NCBI RefSeq assembly: GCF_964355755.1
Contig: NC_092675.1
Location: forward strand, 23,042,412 to 23,106,411
From: Antedon mediterranea
Lineage: Eukaryota > Echinodermata > Crinoidea > Comatulida > Antedonidae
DNA length: 64,000 nt
Direction of reading: 5' to 3'
Of this stretch, positions 11,725-25,049 are shown in pieces. The stretch's first letter is position 1. Each line of letters opens with the position of its first letter. Position numbers and translations under genes: made by a program. The notes under the pieces were generated by a model, which had not been told where the DNA came from, did no database searches, and was given only the letters and a program-made list of their open reading frames with translations.

Positions 11725-13050
11725 CAGAACGAGACAGATATTGGAATAATATAGTACTGTTTCTAAACACCGAATGTGACAAAGTCATCATCAAATAAGT
11801 TAATTATTTTGATCACAATATTATTACTTTCCAAGATCCAAGACCTAATCCCTATACTGTACAACATCAGCTGAGAGTATTGCTGATCTTATAACACCAT
11901 ACAACGGAATAAGGATAAATGCCTCCGTATAGTGGTGATGGTAATTGATTCTATTACACTTTTCCAACAACGATGGAGTAATCATCAAGATCTCCTCCTG
12001 ATACATTATTATTATCATCGTCATCATTATAGTAATTAAAAATGATAGATATGAATGAAGATATTCAGGTTTAGGTCGAAACAAAAAATGATGTACTTGA
12101 CATTTTCTAGATAATGTATAATTGTATAAAAGGAGAAATAATTTATGGTCATTCTGGCCTACGGAACTACCTACTAAACTTAAAAGAATCTGGCTGACAA
12201 GAGTATTAATCCATTGCCGCTTTATTGGGACAGAAAGGAGAGAATAATTATCATGAAATGAAATGTTAACGAATGAAAAAATTCACGAACATAAAATAGT
12301 TTTATTGTGTAAGTACACACCTAATACAATCAATAACCAGCTGCTCTTATCTTAATTTAATGTTGAAAGCTAGGCAATTGAACATTCTCTTTCAAATGTG
12401 TGCCCTACAGGTAGTAGGAGGAGGCCTACCGCATTGCACAACAATGTCATTTATTTTTAAACACAAAATTGACCGTGGAATAGAGGGCCTACATTTTTCG
12501 TTGAAATAAGAGAAAACATTGCATGGCATGTTATACGAAATCAAATGGCAAGGATAAGCTTAGGTGTGCTATAAAGGTTGTTGTAATATCTGTTTTAATT
12601 TCTAAACAGATCGATCGAATACTTGACATTTTCTGTAACACCTGCAATTTTTCGATTATGTTGTTGAACCGGATATTCTATTGGAGCAAAGTAATTTGTT
12701 AATTCAACATTATAAAAAAGACATCCTAGACTCCAAATTATCTGACGACAGAGCCTAAAGTGTTGGTTTCCTCGAACAACAATGTTAAATTTTGCACTAA
12801 ATTGTTTTTTTGTGATGTGATAATACATAACTTACCTACCTGTAGATCTTCCGACAATAGTTAGTTAGTTTGAGACTATTTACAATTATTCAATTTAAAG
12901 CTAATGTAAACCTTTATGACATTATTGTTTTATACATTTTGACAGATTTATTGCCTTTTAGAAAATGTAATTATATAAATAAGGTATATTTATAAATAAA
13001 GTTGATTGAAAAATTGAATTATTTACTTGGTCTAATACTAGACTATATTC
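11725..13050. other. Intergenic region with a possible decayed kinase-like frame
   Basis: No supported gene. A minus-strand frame at 12595-12828 contains RQIIWSLGCLFYNVEL, which recalls the 'DxWSLGCLxYE' region of protein kinases but lacks the Asp and any other kinase motif. The rest is AT-rich and non-coding. Confidence 0.4.
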
Positions 13051-13413
13051 GACATAGGGTGAATCTTTGTGTGATAAAAGGTTAAATAAATTATATTCCA
13101 TACACAATTATTGAAATAATTAGTTTAAAGATCCGGCTACTTCTAAGTGAAATAAGGCCATATACATGGCTGCAGTCGCGTATTCAAATTTAAATTAGTG
13201 TTTACCGATCTACCGACCGACCGACCGACATAGTGTGAATCTTTGTGTGATAAGAGGTTAAATATATTCCATACTCAATTATTGAAATATTTAGTTTAAA
13301 GATCCGGCTACTTCAAAGTGTAACAAGGCCATATACGTACATGGCTGCAGTCGCGTGTTCAAATTTGAATTAGTGTTTACCGACCTACCGACCGACCAAC
13401 CGACTGACCGACC
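13051..13413 (-). repeat. Tandem duplication of about 176 bp containing the AGTCGCGTG/GGTC element
   Basis: GACATAG(G/T)GTGAATCTTTG starts at 13051 and again at 13227. The following about 176 bp are nearly the same in both copies, including GATCCGGCTACTTC and ATGGCTGCAGTCGCGT, and end in CCGACCGACC tetramer runs. The repeat core is the reverse complement of the element at 5337. Confidence 0.75.
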
Positions 13414-13440
13414 GACACAGTGAGCTGTAGAATCGCGTGG

Positions 13441-16400
13441 AATAGATTGCATACTTAATTTTCCAAAACGTTTAGATTCCTATTTAACAAATAATAATGT
13501 TCCACTTTATCGTGTTTTGTAATAATGAGTTGCGACTAGAATAGATCACGGAAAACAAACCTGACTCTTCCTTTAGCAAGTCGTTATGGGATTACATTGT
13601 TTTCTGCGCTTTCGATGTCTTCGCCATTTAAATATAAAGTATCATAGTAAATCGATTTTAAAATGAATTTGATAAGCTATCATTTTTGAATATTTTAGTA
13701 AATTTAAACTTAATTTCTTGTCGTACAGCGCTATGATGTGTTTACATCCACGTCTTCTTCCATTACAGCCCAGGGCTTGTATAATGTTTTTAGGCAATTA
13801 CGTGATTAGAAAATGTAATGTATATAGCTTATAAAAACAATATTTGAATATGAAATCGGTCATGTGAATAATACCTAATAATAACAACTCCTTTTTAATT
13901 TGATTCACGAAAATTGACAAGGTTAAAATGTATCTCGGTCATATTCGTGCGCAATATCAAAAGGCATTTGTTCATAAAAAATTAATTGATCAAACATAAT
14001 AATAAGTGAATCTATTTTGGGGTCATTTCTAAAAAAACCTGACAGGAACATAATACAGTGTACACACAGCTATGCATAGGCCGCCTACACAGCAAGTTTT
14101 AACAAGTTGTTAATAATTTGATTTAAATCTAGACGCTAATTGTTCATCATAGCAAAATAAATATTGTTCAAACATAAGTGAATCTATTCTGGTCAACATG
14201 ACAGGAATACAGTACATAAACAATATATTGGCTAAGTGTTAATGGTGATTTTAATATAGTGATAACATTACAAAAATTGACCTGAAAATCTTTTTAAATT
14301 TTCACTGAGTCTGTTAAAAGGATTTTTTTTTCTGTTTCTTCACCTACTACTACTACTACTACTACAAAAAAAAGAAAAACAAAATAGGCGGGAGGGTTAT
14401 AATACTTCAATCTATCATCGTTTGTCTTTCTCATCTTACGACGTGGAATCTCAAGAAGGTCGTAATTTTACCAGTAGGCCTACTGCTTTGTTTTTCCATG
14501 ATTGTCCAAACACAGGAGCATTGTGACTATTATTTACCGTAGGCATCACTGGTAAGTTGTCATAACATCAAATGCGTAATATCTCTTGGAAAAAAATTAT
14601 GCCTACAGCCTTGGTTTTTTTCTAATGATATTGAATCTTTAAGACACTTTATTGTATGGCCTATTTTGTCGATGCGCCATAGTTTTCATACGAGAAATAG
14701 GCTTAAAGTAATATTTTCTCCTGAAAAAATATTTAAAAATTCTTTTGTTGAATATGTAATTTTAATGAAATAAAAAATAACTTTGACCACAAATTAGATC
14801 CAAACAAAGATATTTACACGAAAAGTGTAATTTAAAGCAACTGTCAATGGGTTTTTGGTTAAATTTCACTGTTTATTATCAAATTTGTTTTCTATGGAAG
14901 TGAATAGCTTTATGATTAGAACTGAAAACTGGCATAATCTTAATTCATTCTTCTTTTTTTAAAATGTTTTTGAAGGACAATATCATCTTTAATTACAAAA
15001 TCGACATTCCAATTATACATTTTAATTGAACGGTAACACGGAAATTTTAATTTTATTTTTCGTCTCCGTTTATTAATAATAATTTATCAATGATTTAACT
15101 ATATAAAATGCCTTTACAGCTTTATTCGCTCTGTTAATCATGTAATTAATTAGTTTGTTACCAAATACAGTACCTTTCAGTAAACACGTATCTGTATTAA
15201 TCCGCTAGTCTCTTTGGATTCCGTAACAAAATACTACTGTCGATCACACCTCAATAAACACTGGGAATTAAAGCTCAGGTACAGGCATGAATTTTAAATA
15301 TAATATTTGGTTAATTGTACATAAATCAAATATTTGTAACAGAAATCAAGATGAAAAAACATGAATTTCCCTTAATATGGTCAAATACAAAATTTTGTAA
15401 AATTCTTCTATAAAAACCAAAAAGACTTTTTTCAGTAGTTAGGTAGTTAACCTAATGTAATAACATGTCTGGTGACTCCCTAGAAGGTGAAAAACGGTGG
15501 TGGATATACGGTGGATAATTTTTGCTATAGAATGAAAATAAAAATCTGAAGTTGAATAAAAATACCAGAAATGTAATATTCAAGTTATATTACCTATATT
15601 TAGTCATCTGATAACATTTTTTACCACACCGTTTATTTTTCATAGCTTTTTAAAATGCCTCTCTATTTACAAAATTTGTGTACAAAAGAATAGAGATTTT
15701 ACTGTGTAATTTGAACTATCCCCCCACTGATAAGAAAGTGCTTATTTTCAACAAGCTCGTGTAACACAAATAAAATCCCAAAAATTATGAAACATAGGGG
15801 AAACTATAGATCGATAATTATTGGAATGTATGGTCAATAGAAATTTTTTGCCCGCATCTGGCCTTTAAAATCAGTTGCTAAGTAAATCGCACCAATATGT
15901 TTTCACGCTGCTGCTCTAGCCCGCTACGTCCCATTAGGACTACTAAATCAGAAGCTAAAGCAAGCAGCAGTTATAGTTCTAAGGACAGACAGTTTTGTGA
16001 AAATGGAAACTCCACTATGATTTATTGATTCCAGCTGCTACAGTAGACCCAAAAAACGTCTGGGAAAGAGTCTATTAGGACATGTCATGCTAAAATTACA
16101 AATCCCTAAGCATTTCTGGTATATTCAGTGTCAGATATTCATTGAATTATTATCGAAACAGTCCATTAAAGTTTGTGTTAGTAATAGGATACTTCACAAT
16201 TGAAATATCTAGGGTGATGAAGTGACCCCCAGATTTGACCTTAGCAATAAAATTAACTAAAGTGACAGAAATTGAGTATTCACTTCTGTAACAAAAAAAT
16301 ATTTATTCACGTATAAAAAAAGAAAAGAAACCCAAAAACCATTGTCTGACAAACAATTTAAGTATTTGTTGCTTTAAATTACATTTTTTTCAGGTAAAAT

Positions 16401-16814
16401 AACTATTATGTGACAATAAAATGACACATTCAAAAACATTTGAAATAAAAAATATTTTTCAATAAGCGAGCAGCGTTTTTTGTAAGAAATATTTCTTGTT
16501 ATTGATAATTCAACACAACAGGCTAGAGGATGAATGACATTTTTTTGTTAATGTCTTATTAATTCTTAAAAGTGTTAATACACAATTATAGTCATTGTTT
16601 TAGAGTATTAAATGTATCCGCCGAATTAAATGCTACTTTGGGTAATAGATTGATGGCTTCCAAAAAGATTAAACCATCCATCGCAAAAAAATTAAAATGA
16701 CGCGTCATGATCAAGCACTTGACTAATAAAAACGCGTTCCCGTTCGCTGCTCGTCGGATGGCACATGGGGGCGTTGTTTTGTTTTCGCTCGACTTATTCA
16801 TCAAGAACAACAAC
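13441..16814. other. Long intergenic region upstream of CABLES
   Basis: No coding sequence is supported. It holds a local imperfect duplication (AAGTGAATCTATT blocks near 14005 and 14180) and an (ACT) microsatellite at about 14344-14365. The CABLES promoter should lie at its right end, but I see no obvious TATA box. Confidence 0.4.
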
Positions 16815-19800
16815 ATGGCTGATATAATCAGTCGGAGGCGTAAGCATTTAAAGTCTAAAAGAAGGTCTGATGCTTTGGTTTTTCTATCAAACATTCCACT
16901 TGATGGTCCAAGTCATGAGGTTATACAATTAAAACATGCACGTTCGAGTGAATTATCGGATCAATCGCAGGGTAAATTGCAACTTGACAAAGACTGTACA
17001 CGTAGCGGCAGTGCCACTAGGTATACAGCAGCTCTGACTGATGATGTATCGACAGCGGATGAAGTCTTAGGCCTAGGCCTAGGCTTAGTTTCCATGGACA
17101 GCACGTGTGGCATTGCTGGAAGTACAACTCCTATAAGCTCACAACAAGGCATAGGCCAATTGCATCCGGTTGAGGACACAACCATAAGATTTTATGGTGG
17201 AAAGAGACGAAGTAAAGATGAATTAGAGACGAACTTTCGGCAAAGACAAAGTTCAGTAGTTCTTCTAAAAGATCGTTCTCATTCTTTAATTAGTCAAGAT
17301 AAAACTTTAGTTATGGGATCCGTGTTACCTGATGATAAAAAAATAGCATTACCACTATGTGGGAGCAGTAATGGGAATATCAGGTGGGAAGACCTATTGT
17401 GGTTGTACACCTTATTCAGACAAGCATTGTAACGCTGCATTTTATTAAACAATTACTAATACTACCCACACTTTATTACCTGCCAACTCCCATGCATAAA
17501 GGGTCTTTCACACCTGTTCAAGTGTTTCATTTTCACAATGCTACACGAAGCTATATGCGCCAATAGATGTGCATAGCCATGTGAAACGAAACATAGACCT
17601 TTGTTTTAATTTTCAAGCCGCCGGAGTGGAACCATGCAGGAACAGGTGTGAAAGACACTTTTGGTCTCGCACATCTATAAAAATATTTTAGAAAAGTATT
17701 GTTTCAAACTAGCTTGGATGCATAGGGTTATAATGCACTTTCGCACTTTGTTAATGGATATTGTTCTTATAAAATAATAACCCACCTTTATAAAATACCA
17801 ATGTAACATTTTCTCATTGAATTTTTAATACAATTAAAACATTTCCCTGAAACAATTCACCATTCTTAGTAAACCATGTTTAGATAACTTGAACAGTGAA
17901 TATACTTGCATAAAGTATACAATACAGAATACACCTACACAGCAATCAACTGGTGCTGGTCCTGCATGTATGTTTGTACATTAAAATGTTTACTTCTATT
18001 GCATATACTATAACTCCTATAGTAACGTGGGCAAACCTTTTATTAACATTTTCCAGTAAAGTCAACACAAGGTTTGGAAATCCGCCATGCTACTATTTCC
18101 CTTAAAGATGTACATATTCTGTTGTACGGAAATTGTGTATTTGATTCTCGAGTCCAACCTTAAAGTCAGGTGTAAAAACTCATTAGTGCTGTCTACTACA
18201 CACTGTCAATAATTATAGGCCTAAAATATGCAGATGGCTTTTTAGAAAGTGTATTTTTGTGTGTTTAAGATAACATGACTTGCCGCGTAAACAAAATATT
18301 TCTGAAAGCTTTCACAACCAGACTTGGACAGGTAGCTTCTGTAATTCTCCATAGCATTTAAACACGTGATTGGTTACTTCTTGACATGACATGTCTTCTT
18401 GTTTATTGATCCCTTTGTAGCTCAATAGTAGCTATTGGATTGGGTGTGTAAAAAACATGATTGTACAATTGGTGCGCAAGAATGACCATCTTACCCATAA
18501 TAATAATTGGCCAAGATTTTATGAGTTCTTAGTTGACATCACTACCAATTCATGACTCACAGAATCAATGTTATGGAGTGTGTTGCACTTTTTTGTGAAT
18601 AAGTCAGGTATAAATAAGAAATTCGTAGAAACTATATGTGTATGCTACAGTTGATATATTGATCAATTACCTTCCACTAACTAGCCTACAATAATGCATG
18701 TTAACTGACAGCTCTACTACTACATATGCTTGTCTGAATAAGTTGATATAATGAATTTTGATATTTTGTTTATTTTGTTTTCTCTTTTGTAGGAATCGCT
18801 CCAGGTTTATTGTTCTCATTTTAATGCAGTGGATTTACATACACATAAATGTCATCTATTCATGCACATAGTAACTGTACAAACGAAATAATAACAATTT
18901 GTTGACGATTCAATTTTCAAAGCTATACTCTCATAAAGCAAAGAAAGACAAATACATTAATATACACACAGTATGCATTGTGGCTATATTTACTTGTTTT
19001 ATTTATACTCCACATATAATGAAATCTGTTCAAACAGCTTACTTATGTTTTGGTTGGTAACCAATTTCAGTTGGTTGCAAAATTATGTGTAAAATGAGTT
19101 CAAATTTTGTCTAGGTCTACTGAATTTATACATATTTCAAATATTTTTTACCTTTTTAGAATGGTTTTAGTTTCAAGTCAACGATCCCCATTTGCAATAT
19201 TTTCATACTTGTCATATAAACAATTGAAAACAGGAGCAGGCAGGTATGTTTTATGTACTGATAAGTAACAAACATTATGAGTCAGTTTTATGATGTAGTA
19301 ACACCTGGTCGATTCACATACAAAACTACTCTCTTTTTAAGCAGTAAAATCAAATTACAGTATTGACATTGCATAAAATTGACAAGTTCAATACTCGAAA
19401 AAATTGTCATAATAATGCCTTTTATATACAGATTGCTTTATTAAAGGAATTATGAATAGAATAATGAGTTAAATTGTATATTAATTTCAAATATAGAAGT
19501 AATCATAAACATATATTCATGTGCAATAATCTTCTGTTTTTGTCTTTGGTTCAGTTATCAATTCTACTGAATTTTCAACTAATTGTCATTGCAACCCCTT
19601 TTTTCAGATATGAGATTGAATCCAATTTGAGATCTCGGAAACACTCTGGCAACCAGCAAATTGGAACGTGTGATGATTTCGTTGTGAACTTAAACAGTGA
19701 GGTGGCTGACAGTAAGGTAATACAGTAATACTATTATGCATTTAAATTATCTATGTTTTGGTTTTTGCATATTTGACCAAATTTGCTGCTTTTTCATTGC

Positions 19801-22680
19801 AGATAGTTTAAGTTGACATCATCTACAAAATTTCCTCTTTACTTTACCAATTAGTACATCATGTGCTTCTGCACCAACTTACCTCCAGGATACCATTTCA
19901 TGTTACCATACAAAAGGCCTTGGTTTTGAAATTGCACCATTAATTTGAAATCGGTGTAATTTATTCTTGTTAATTTTAGCACTGTATTAATTGTGTTTTA
20001 TAAATGATGTTTTGTGATATTAATTTATTGATTTGTTAATATTGTATCACTAATTGTTTTTAATGCTTACAGATTGTATCCTATCGTCACTTCTTGGTTC
20101 CTACTAGAGAGCATTTGCATATGCAGCATGTACAACTTAGACATATTGGACAAGACATGACAACTTTACCAAACTCGCCAGCTGCTAAAAAGCTCACCTC
20201 ACACCCATTTAAATCGGCAGGACTTCCACCTTCACCTTCAAAAGGTTTTGTACTCTGGTTAAATTACTCTGTATTTAAAAACTCTCCCAAAATCATACTC
20301 TTCCAAAACAGTTTCAAAATCTTTGATGCTGGAAATTCCTCCAAATGGAAACTTTCCCAAAAAATTAGATACTTTTTAACTTTGTCCAAAACGGAACACT
20401 TGGAAATTCCTCCAAAATGGGATACTAATGCATACTGGAAACTCCCCACAAATGGGCCAATGACACACTTCTCCCAAAAGGAAACACTTGGCTGCTACTA
20501 AACATGAAAGTTATATATGATTTTACAAAAGATACAAATTGGATAATAAATTAGATATTAATAAATTATGAATATGCTTATTAATTAATTTTACTTGCAG
20601 TTGTTGATGTAGAGAGTATATTTAATGAGAATCTTTTAACTGGAGGACATCTTTATGATCCAAATATATTGGATGATCCAGAACTTAGTGCTGGGAAGCA
20701 CAAAAAAGTGCTAACATTCCCTTCATATATGGTAGGTACAGTCAAAGAACTTATAACACAAGAATCTCCTGTTCTTCAATTTGCATTCAAAACACAGTAT
20801 CGGAAGTACAGGGTTAAAAGGTCAAACTGGGCGACGCCATTTCACAGCATGGAGCAGCGCCCCCTCCAAACTAGGTAGTCAATTACTCTACCCCCTAGAG
20901 TATTAGCAGATCCCCTCTATGATTTTGACTTTCTAATTTGATGCGGGCGCCCTACTCCTCAGTCAATTACTCTATCCCCCCTAGAGCATTAGCAGATCCC
21001 CTCTATGATTTTGACTTTCTAATTTGATGCGGGCGCCCTACTCCATGGCTCACAATGGCGCCACCCATAGCTCTATTCTATCCCACAATGCCTTTCGAAA
21101 TTGTTACGCGCTTCGGACGAACAGGAGATTCTTGTGTTATAAGTTCTTTGGTACAGTATTAAGCTCAATACCGATGTGCCAATCGAAATAATCATTTATT
21201 TTTAAAATATATTTCGAAGAAGATAAACAGAAAATATGGAGTTCATCATAAGCTCTGCTTATATTTATCCGATGATTTTAGAAACTTCATTTTTTTTTTG
21301 CTTGATGAAAAATCAGTTATGTTGAACCTGCTACCTTAAAAAAATGTGATTTGTATTCAGTGATATATGTTGATTCTGATGTGATATGCTATAATAGTAT
21401 ATAAATATAAATATTATTATTGATTACTACTTTGAAGGTATCTATAATTGAACATGCGAAACCTTCAGAACTGAAAAAGGATTTGAACGAACAGTTTGCA
21501 GAACGTTTTCCAAGAATAAATTTAACACTAAGTAAACTAAGAAGGTACCTTTTATTTTATTATAACGTTGTTTGACCACCCAATACATTTATAGTTATTT
21601 TTGGTGCAATGTGTTCACAATGTTGTTGACATTTGTAGTTATTTTTGGTGCAATGTGTTCACAATGTTGTTGATATAGTAGATAGCAAGTTGTTTGATTT
21701 TAAGTATGAATAGTTATTTTAAAAACTAAAAATATAAATAAAACAAATATTTTATTACATAATAAAAATAACGTTTTTCTTCAGTCTTCTACTTCAGATC
21801 ATTCTGAATTGTTCACATTGATTGATTTTATGTTATTTATTTTTGTATGTAAGTGTGTAGGTATAATAATTTTACTTGGTATTGTTATAGGTAATTATAG
21901 TTAATTTCATTATCATATAGCATAAAGAAAGACATGTGGAAAATCTGTATGGATTGTGACGTTGAACCAGCAACTTTAGCACAAGCATATGCCTACTATG
22001 AAAAATTAGTCTTGAATGGAAAAATACACAAACAGAATAGAAAGTTATGTGCAGGTAAAATATTATTAAATCAATGATAATTTTTTTGTTTTCCAATCTA
22101 TTTTCCCCAAACTCATCACCATGGCCATAGTCTGTTTGAATGTTTATAATGTTTTTTTCAATTCAAAAATCAGTATTTCTGGAACTCATTGCCACACCAC
22201 ATTGAAACTAGATTTTGAGGAAACAAAAGGACATTCCCAGAAAAAAAGGAATATTATGGCTAAAGGAATATTAGTTCCTGAAGGCCTATTGCTCACACTT
22301 AAGTACAAATTATCAAATAACTATGTTAAAATAGATTTGATGACGATATGATCAAAAGTGGCAAGATTTGCCTTTTTAAATTTCAGCAGAAGATTGAATG
22401 GTACATTATGTTCATAGTATATACAATCATTTATTATTATTTCTTAAATTATAATTGTATGCCTCTTATAGGTGCATCATTACTATTATCTGCCAAACTA
22501 AATGATGTGAAGCGATGTGATTTAGATGATGTTATCAAAGAAATTGAAGAACAATTCCGTGTCAGTCGAAAAGAACTATTTTCATATGAATTCCCGGTGT
22601 TAGTTGCATTAGAATTCTCATTACACCTTGCAGAATTTGAAGTCTTACCTCACTATAAAAGAATTATACAACTTACTTAA
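16815..22680 (+). CDS. CABLES1: CDK5 and ABL1 enzyme substrate (CABLES) orthologue, 8 exons
   Basis: Exons are 16815-17383, 19160-19243, 19608-19716, 20073-20244, 20601-20731, 21438-21544, 21921-22054 and 22472-22680. All have GT-AG borders and matching phases, giving 504 aa. The N-terminus has the family signature [11 protein letters not shown], and exon 2 encodes [18 protein letters not shown]. Exons 5-8 (about residues 312-504) encode the C-terminal cyclin-like fold: [53 protein letters not shown], and [20 protein letters not shown] near the end. In vertebrates CABLES proteins link CDK2/CDK5 to the kinases ABL and WEE1 and influence cell-cycle and neuronal signalling. I chose ATG 16815 (CAACATGG context) because it begins the conserved basic segment; in-frame ATGs at 16707 and 16759 are possible. 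CABLES1 and CABLES2 cannot be told apart here, and this may be the single ancestral gene. Confidence 0.93.
20743..21150. mobile_element. MITE with 32-bp TIRs and 7-bp target duplication
   Basis: The 408-bp element has perfect inverted ends: 20743-20774 starts CAAAGAACTTATAACACAAG, and 21119-21150 is its reverse complement. It is flanked on both sides by GTACAGT (20736-20742 and 21151-21157). Internally a roughly 90-bp segment with AGCAGATCCCCTCTATGATT and TTGATGCGGGCGCCCTACTC is tandemly duplicated. A second copy, in reverse orientation and missing one end, lies at 42024-42392. No coding capacity is visible. Confidence 0.88.
21592..21674 (+). repeat. 44-bp tandem duplication in a CABLES intron
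   Basis: TAGTTATTTTTGGTGCAATG starts at 21592 and again at 21636, and the following sequence through TGTTCACAATGTTGTTGA is the same in both copies. Confidence 0.8.
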
Positions 22681-22865
22681 CCATTGAAAAGTTATAAATA
22701 TATTACCAAATTGTCTAAAGAGAATTTTGCGTTTAAAATGTCTATTGTTTTTTAAACTGTATAAAGACCAATGAACTGCATGATTTTTTTGCATGGAACA
22801 CCAACCAACTTATTCATGATCTACTAAAAAGACTTGGATGTGATGCTTAATGATATTTTATACAT

Positions 22866-22871
22866 AATAAA
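22866..22871 (+). terminator. Candidate poly(A) signal of CABLES
   Basis: AATAAA lies 186 nt downstream of the stop codon at 22680. No experimental end is available. Confidence 0.4.
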
Positions 22872-23400
22872 GGCCTGTTTATAGATGATAACAAATCACT
22901 TTAAATGGATGATTATTATGCGCTTCAAGAATTTTCGATTTTGAATGATTGACTACTCTAATTAACACTCGGATGTGTTTATAATGCTGTAACTGTTGTG
23001 GTGATCGTCATCATTATTATTGTAACCATACATATTACAACATCTTGTGCATGTACTCCATATGTGGGCCATATCCCATATAAACCCATTACATTTATCT
23101 GATAATGTGATACAATATTTAGGCTATACTTTGATAAATTCCAAAAATGATGTTGACCATGTTTATTGTACAGTCTAGAGAAATACATTTATATAAAAAA
23201 ATTATATTCACAAATTTTTAGGTCTATGCTTTTTATTTTTGAAATTGAGTTTATTATTCAGGCACATAGGTCTGAAAGTCATCCAAGTGGTATTATATAA
23301 TAAGGTGAGATGTTTTACGAGGGTCGTTGGTTAGAAGATGAGCGTCATGTTTTACTATTGTCTGTTTAGGGGACTTTCAAAATATATTCCATAGCCCGCG

Positions 23401-23430
<30 letters not shown>
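22872..23430. other. Intergenic, no gene seen
   Basis: AT-rich sequence ending in an AT microsatellite (about 23403-23430) that abuts a tRNA-like repeat. Confidence 0.4.
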
Positions 23431-23435
<5 letters not shown>

Positions 23436-23630
23436 AGTGGTATGATACTCGCCCTGTAAGCGAGAGGTTGCAGGTTCGAATCCAGCCAGAGGCATTTTTT
23501 CATACAACTAAAAAATATGGAACTTTCGCCAATGAGCTATGCTCGACGCGATTATGAGATCATGTTCCGAATATGAGCACTGTTTCTATAATTTACAGTA
23601 TGATTTATATATATATATATTTATATGGTG
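23431..23630 (+). repeat. Copy of the tRNA-Pro-like SINE
   Basis: Begins inside the D arm (AGTCTAGTGGTATGATACTC), continues through the T arm GGTTCGAATCC, then carries the same trailing blocks as the 7.1-7.5 kb copies (CATACAACTAAAAA, GGAACTTTCGCCAATGAGC, CACTGTTTCTATAATTTACA). The acceptor 5' strand is missing. Confidence 0.7.
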
Positions 23631-23740
23631 GTGGTGGTTATTTATAACCACCATTTAAGCTGTTTTTTAGTCTCATTCCAAAATTGTTTATATCTCTACC
23701 AAGCTACCTTCTTTTTCTTTTATTCCTGTCCACCCAGGCA

Positions 23741-23948
23741 GCACTTGCCAGCTTTATACTATGACGTTATCCAAATTCTTTCACTTGCACTGATGAAGGG
23801 CTAGTGTTGCCCGAAAGCTCTGCTAACTTTTCTGGCTGTTTACTTTATCGTTTTGATTTAACTTTTCGCTTTTTATTTTTGTATCTCCATTGAGATCCAG
23901 CCACTGATACCCACAGCATTGTCATTTTTTTCAGTAATTTGCCTTTGG

Positions 23949-23952
<4 letters not shown>
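23741..23952 (+). repeat. Dispersed repeat ending in an AT microsatellite
   Basis: Key blocks are CACTTGCCAG, GGCTAGTGTTGCCCGAAAGC, CTGATACCCACAGCATTGTC and AATTTGCCTTTGGATTTATA, followed by an AT run. Further copies lie at 49615-49790 and 52066-52280 (+) and 55322-55466 (-). No open reading frame is present. The consistent AT tail suggests a retroposed or microsatellite-targeted element. Confidence 0.75.
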
Positions 23953-23989
<37 letters not shown>

Positions 23990-24345
23990 CTGTACCTCCT
24001 TCATGGTAAAATGTATTATGAAATATGATGAATGTGCAGTGCACATTGCTTGTTGATATAAAATACATGCCTAAGCTATCCTTATTTTCCGAAGCACCTT
24101 GGAGCAATAATTGAACAACTGCGAGGAATTGCACTGAAATAAACATATGAAAAATTGAAAAAGTAGCCTTCCCATGAAAAAGTATGTTAATCAACCGATA
24201 TACTTGCCACTATGATTCATTCTGTAACACAAACTGAGAAAAGTTTTATGGATAGGAATGTTTAGAAAAGACAATGTAACATGTTTTCTACAGTAGGACT
24301 ACATTTGCAATATAATATAGGATATCAAACTGTTTTTTTTAACGT
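23953..24345. other. Non-coding, 3' flank of the giant lectin gene
   Basis: No gene is supported; the minus-strand frame at 23931-24194 includes a translated AT microsatellite. Confidence 0.4.
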
Positions 24346-24402
24346 TTTATTTTTTCTTCGTCATGTTTTTTTTTTTGGTTTTTACAATTCATATAGTTTA
24401 TT
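24346..24402 (-). terminator. Candidate poly(A) signals of the giant lectin gene
   Basis: AATAAA occurs on the minus strand at 24402-24397 and 24351-24346, about 274 and 325 nt after the stop codon at 24678-24676. The choice between them is open. Confidence 0.35.
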
Positions 24403-24675
24403 TTATATAATTATATTTGTTGCACTGTTATACATAATTCCCTTATGTAAACTTATATAGATACAGAGAGCGTTTCCACTATATTATACATATCCTTCAT
24501 GTACAATGATTGAATTCTTAATTGCACTGGAATCACAATTCATTATGTATAAATTACTTTTGTATTAATATGTATTTTATGTTTAAAAAATACAAACCGT
24601 TTTTAGTGGTCTTAGGCTTATTTCTTCAGTTACAGTATCATATTAATTGTTAGTTTACTGGTTCAGTCAAGTAGT

Positions 24676-25049
24676 CTAGATGAATAGTAAATCTTGTGAA
24701 CACGAGCACTTTTCGGTCTGTTGTAGCTCAAGTTGAACTGTGCTGTTGTCACTGCATCTAAAATGTTTCAGTGACATACTGGTCTCTGATGGTTTACACA
24801 CCCCAGTTACACTTATTCTTTGGAGACGCTGTTCAATAGATATCACTTTAGTGTATGAAGGGCAGCATCCGGTACATTCAGTTGTCTCGATAACACCAGT
24901 GCATGTATGTCCAGAGTCTATTGTAATACACAGGTTCTTCTTTATTTGTTTGGTAGAACATGCTGTGGTTGGCTCTTCAATAGGGTTAATTTCTGTTGTA
25001 ACTTCTATTCTATCTACGTCAATGGAATGTGTTTCTTGAACAGGTGTCA
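24676..25049 (-). CDS. Last exon: cystine-knot-like (CTCK-type) domain
   Basis: Reads in phase 1 after the CTLD 3 exon. A linker with Thr, Glu and Ile is followed by about 90 residues with Cys in the pattern ACS...NLC...HTC...TECTGCC...GVC...FRC...KCSCS, ending 8 residues later. The CxGCC motif in the middle and CSC at the end resemble C-terminal cystine-knot domains of mucins, VWF and slit-type proteins, where the domain drives disulfide-linked dimerisation. The cysteine count is plausible but the alignment is by eye. Confidence 0.6.

Noticed and set aside
16707-16814. N-terminal extension of CABLES from ATG 16707 or 16759
   Set aside because: The family's conserved basic segment begins right after ATG 16815, which has the better start context. 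The extension has no family similarity that I can recognise, though it cannot be fully excluded.
20669-20878. Open frame running from CABLES exon 5 into the intron
   Set aside because: Only the part to 20731 is exon. The rest reads into the MITE and stops.
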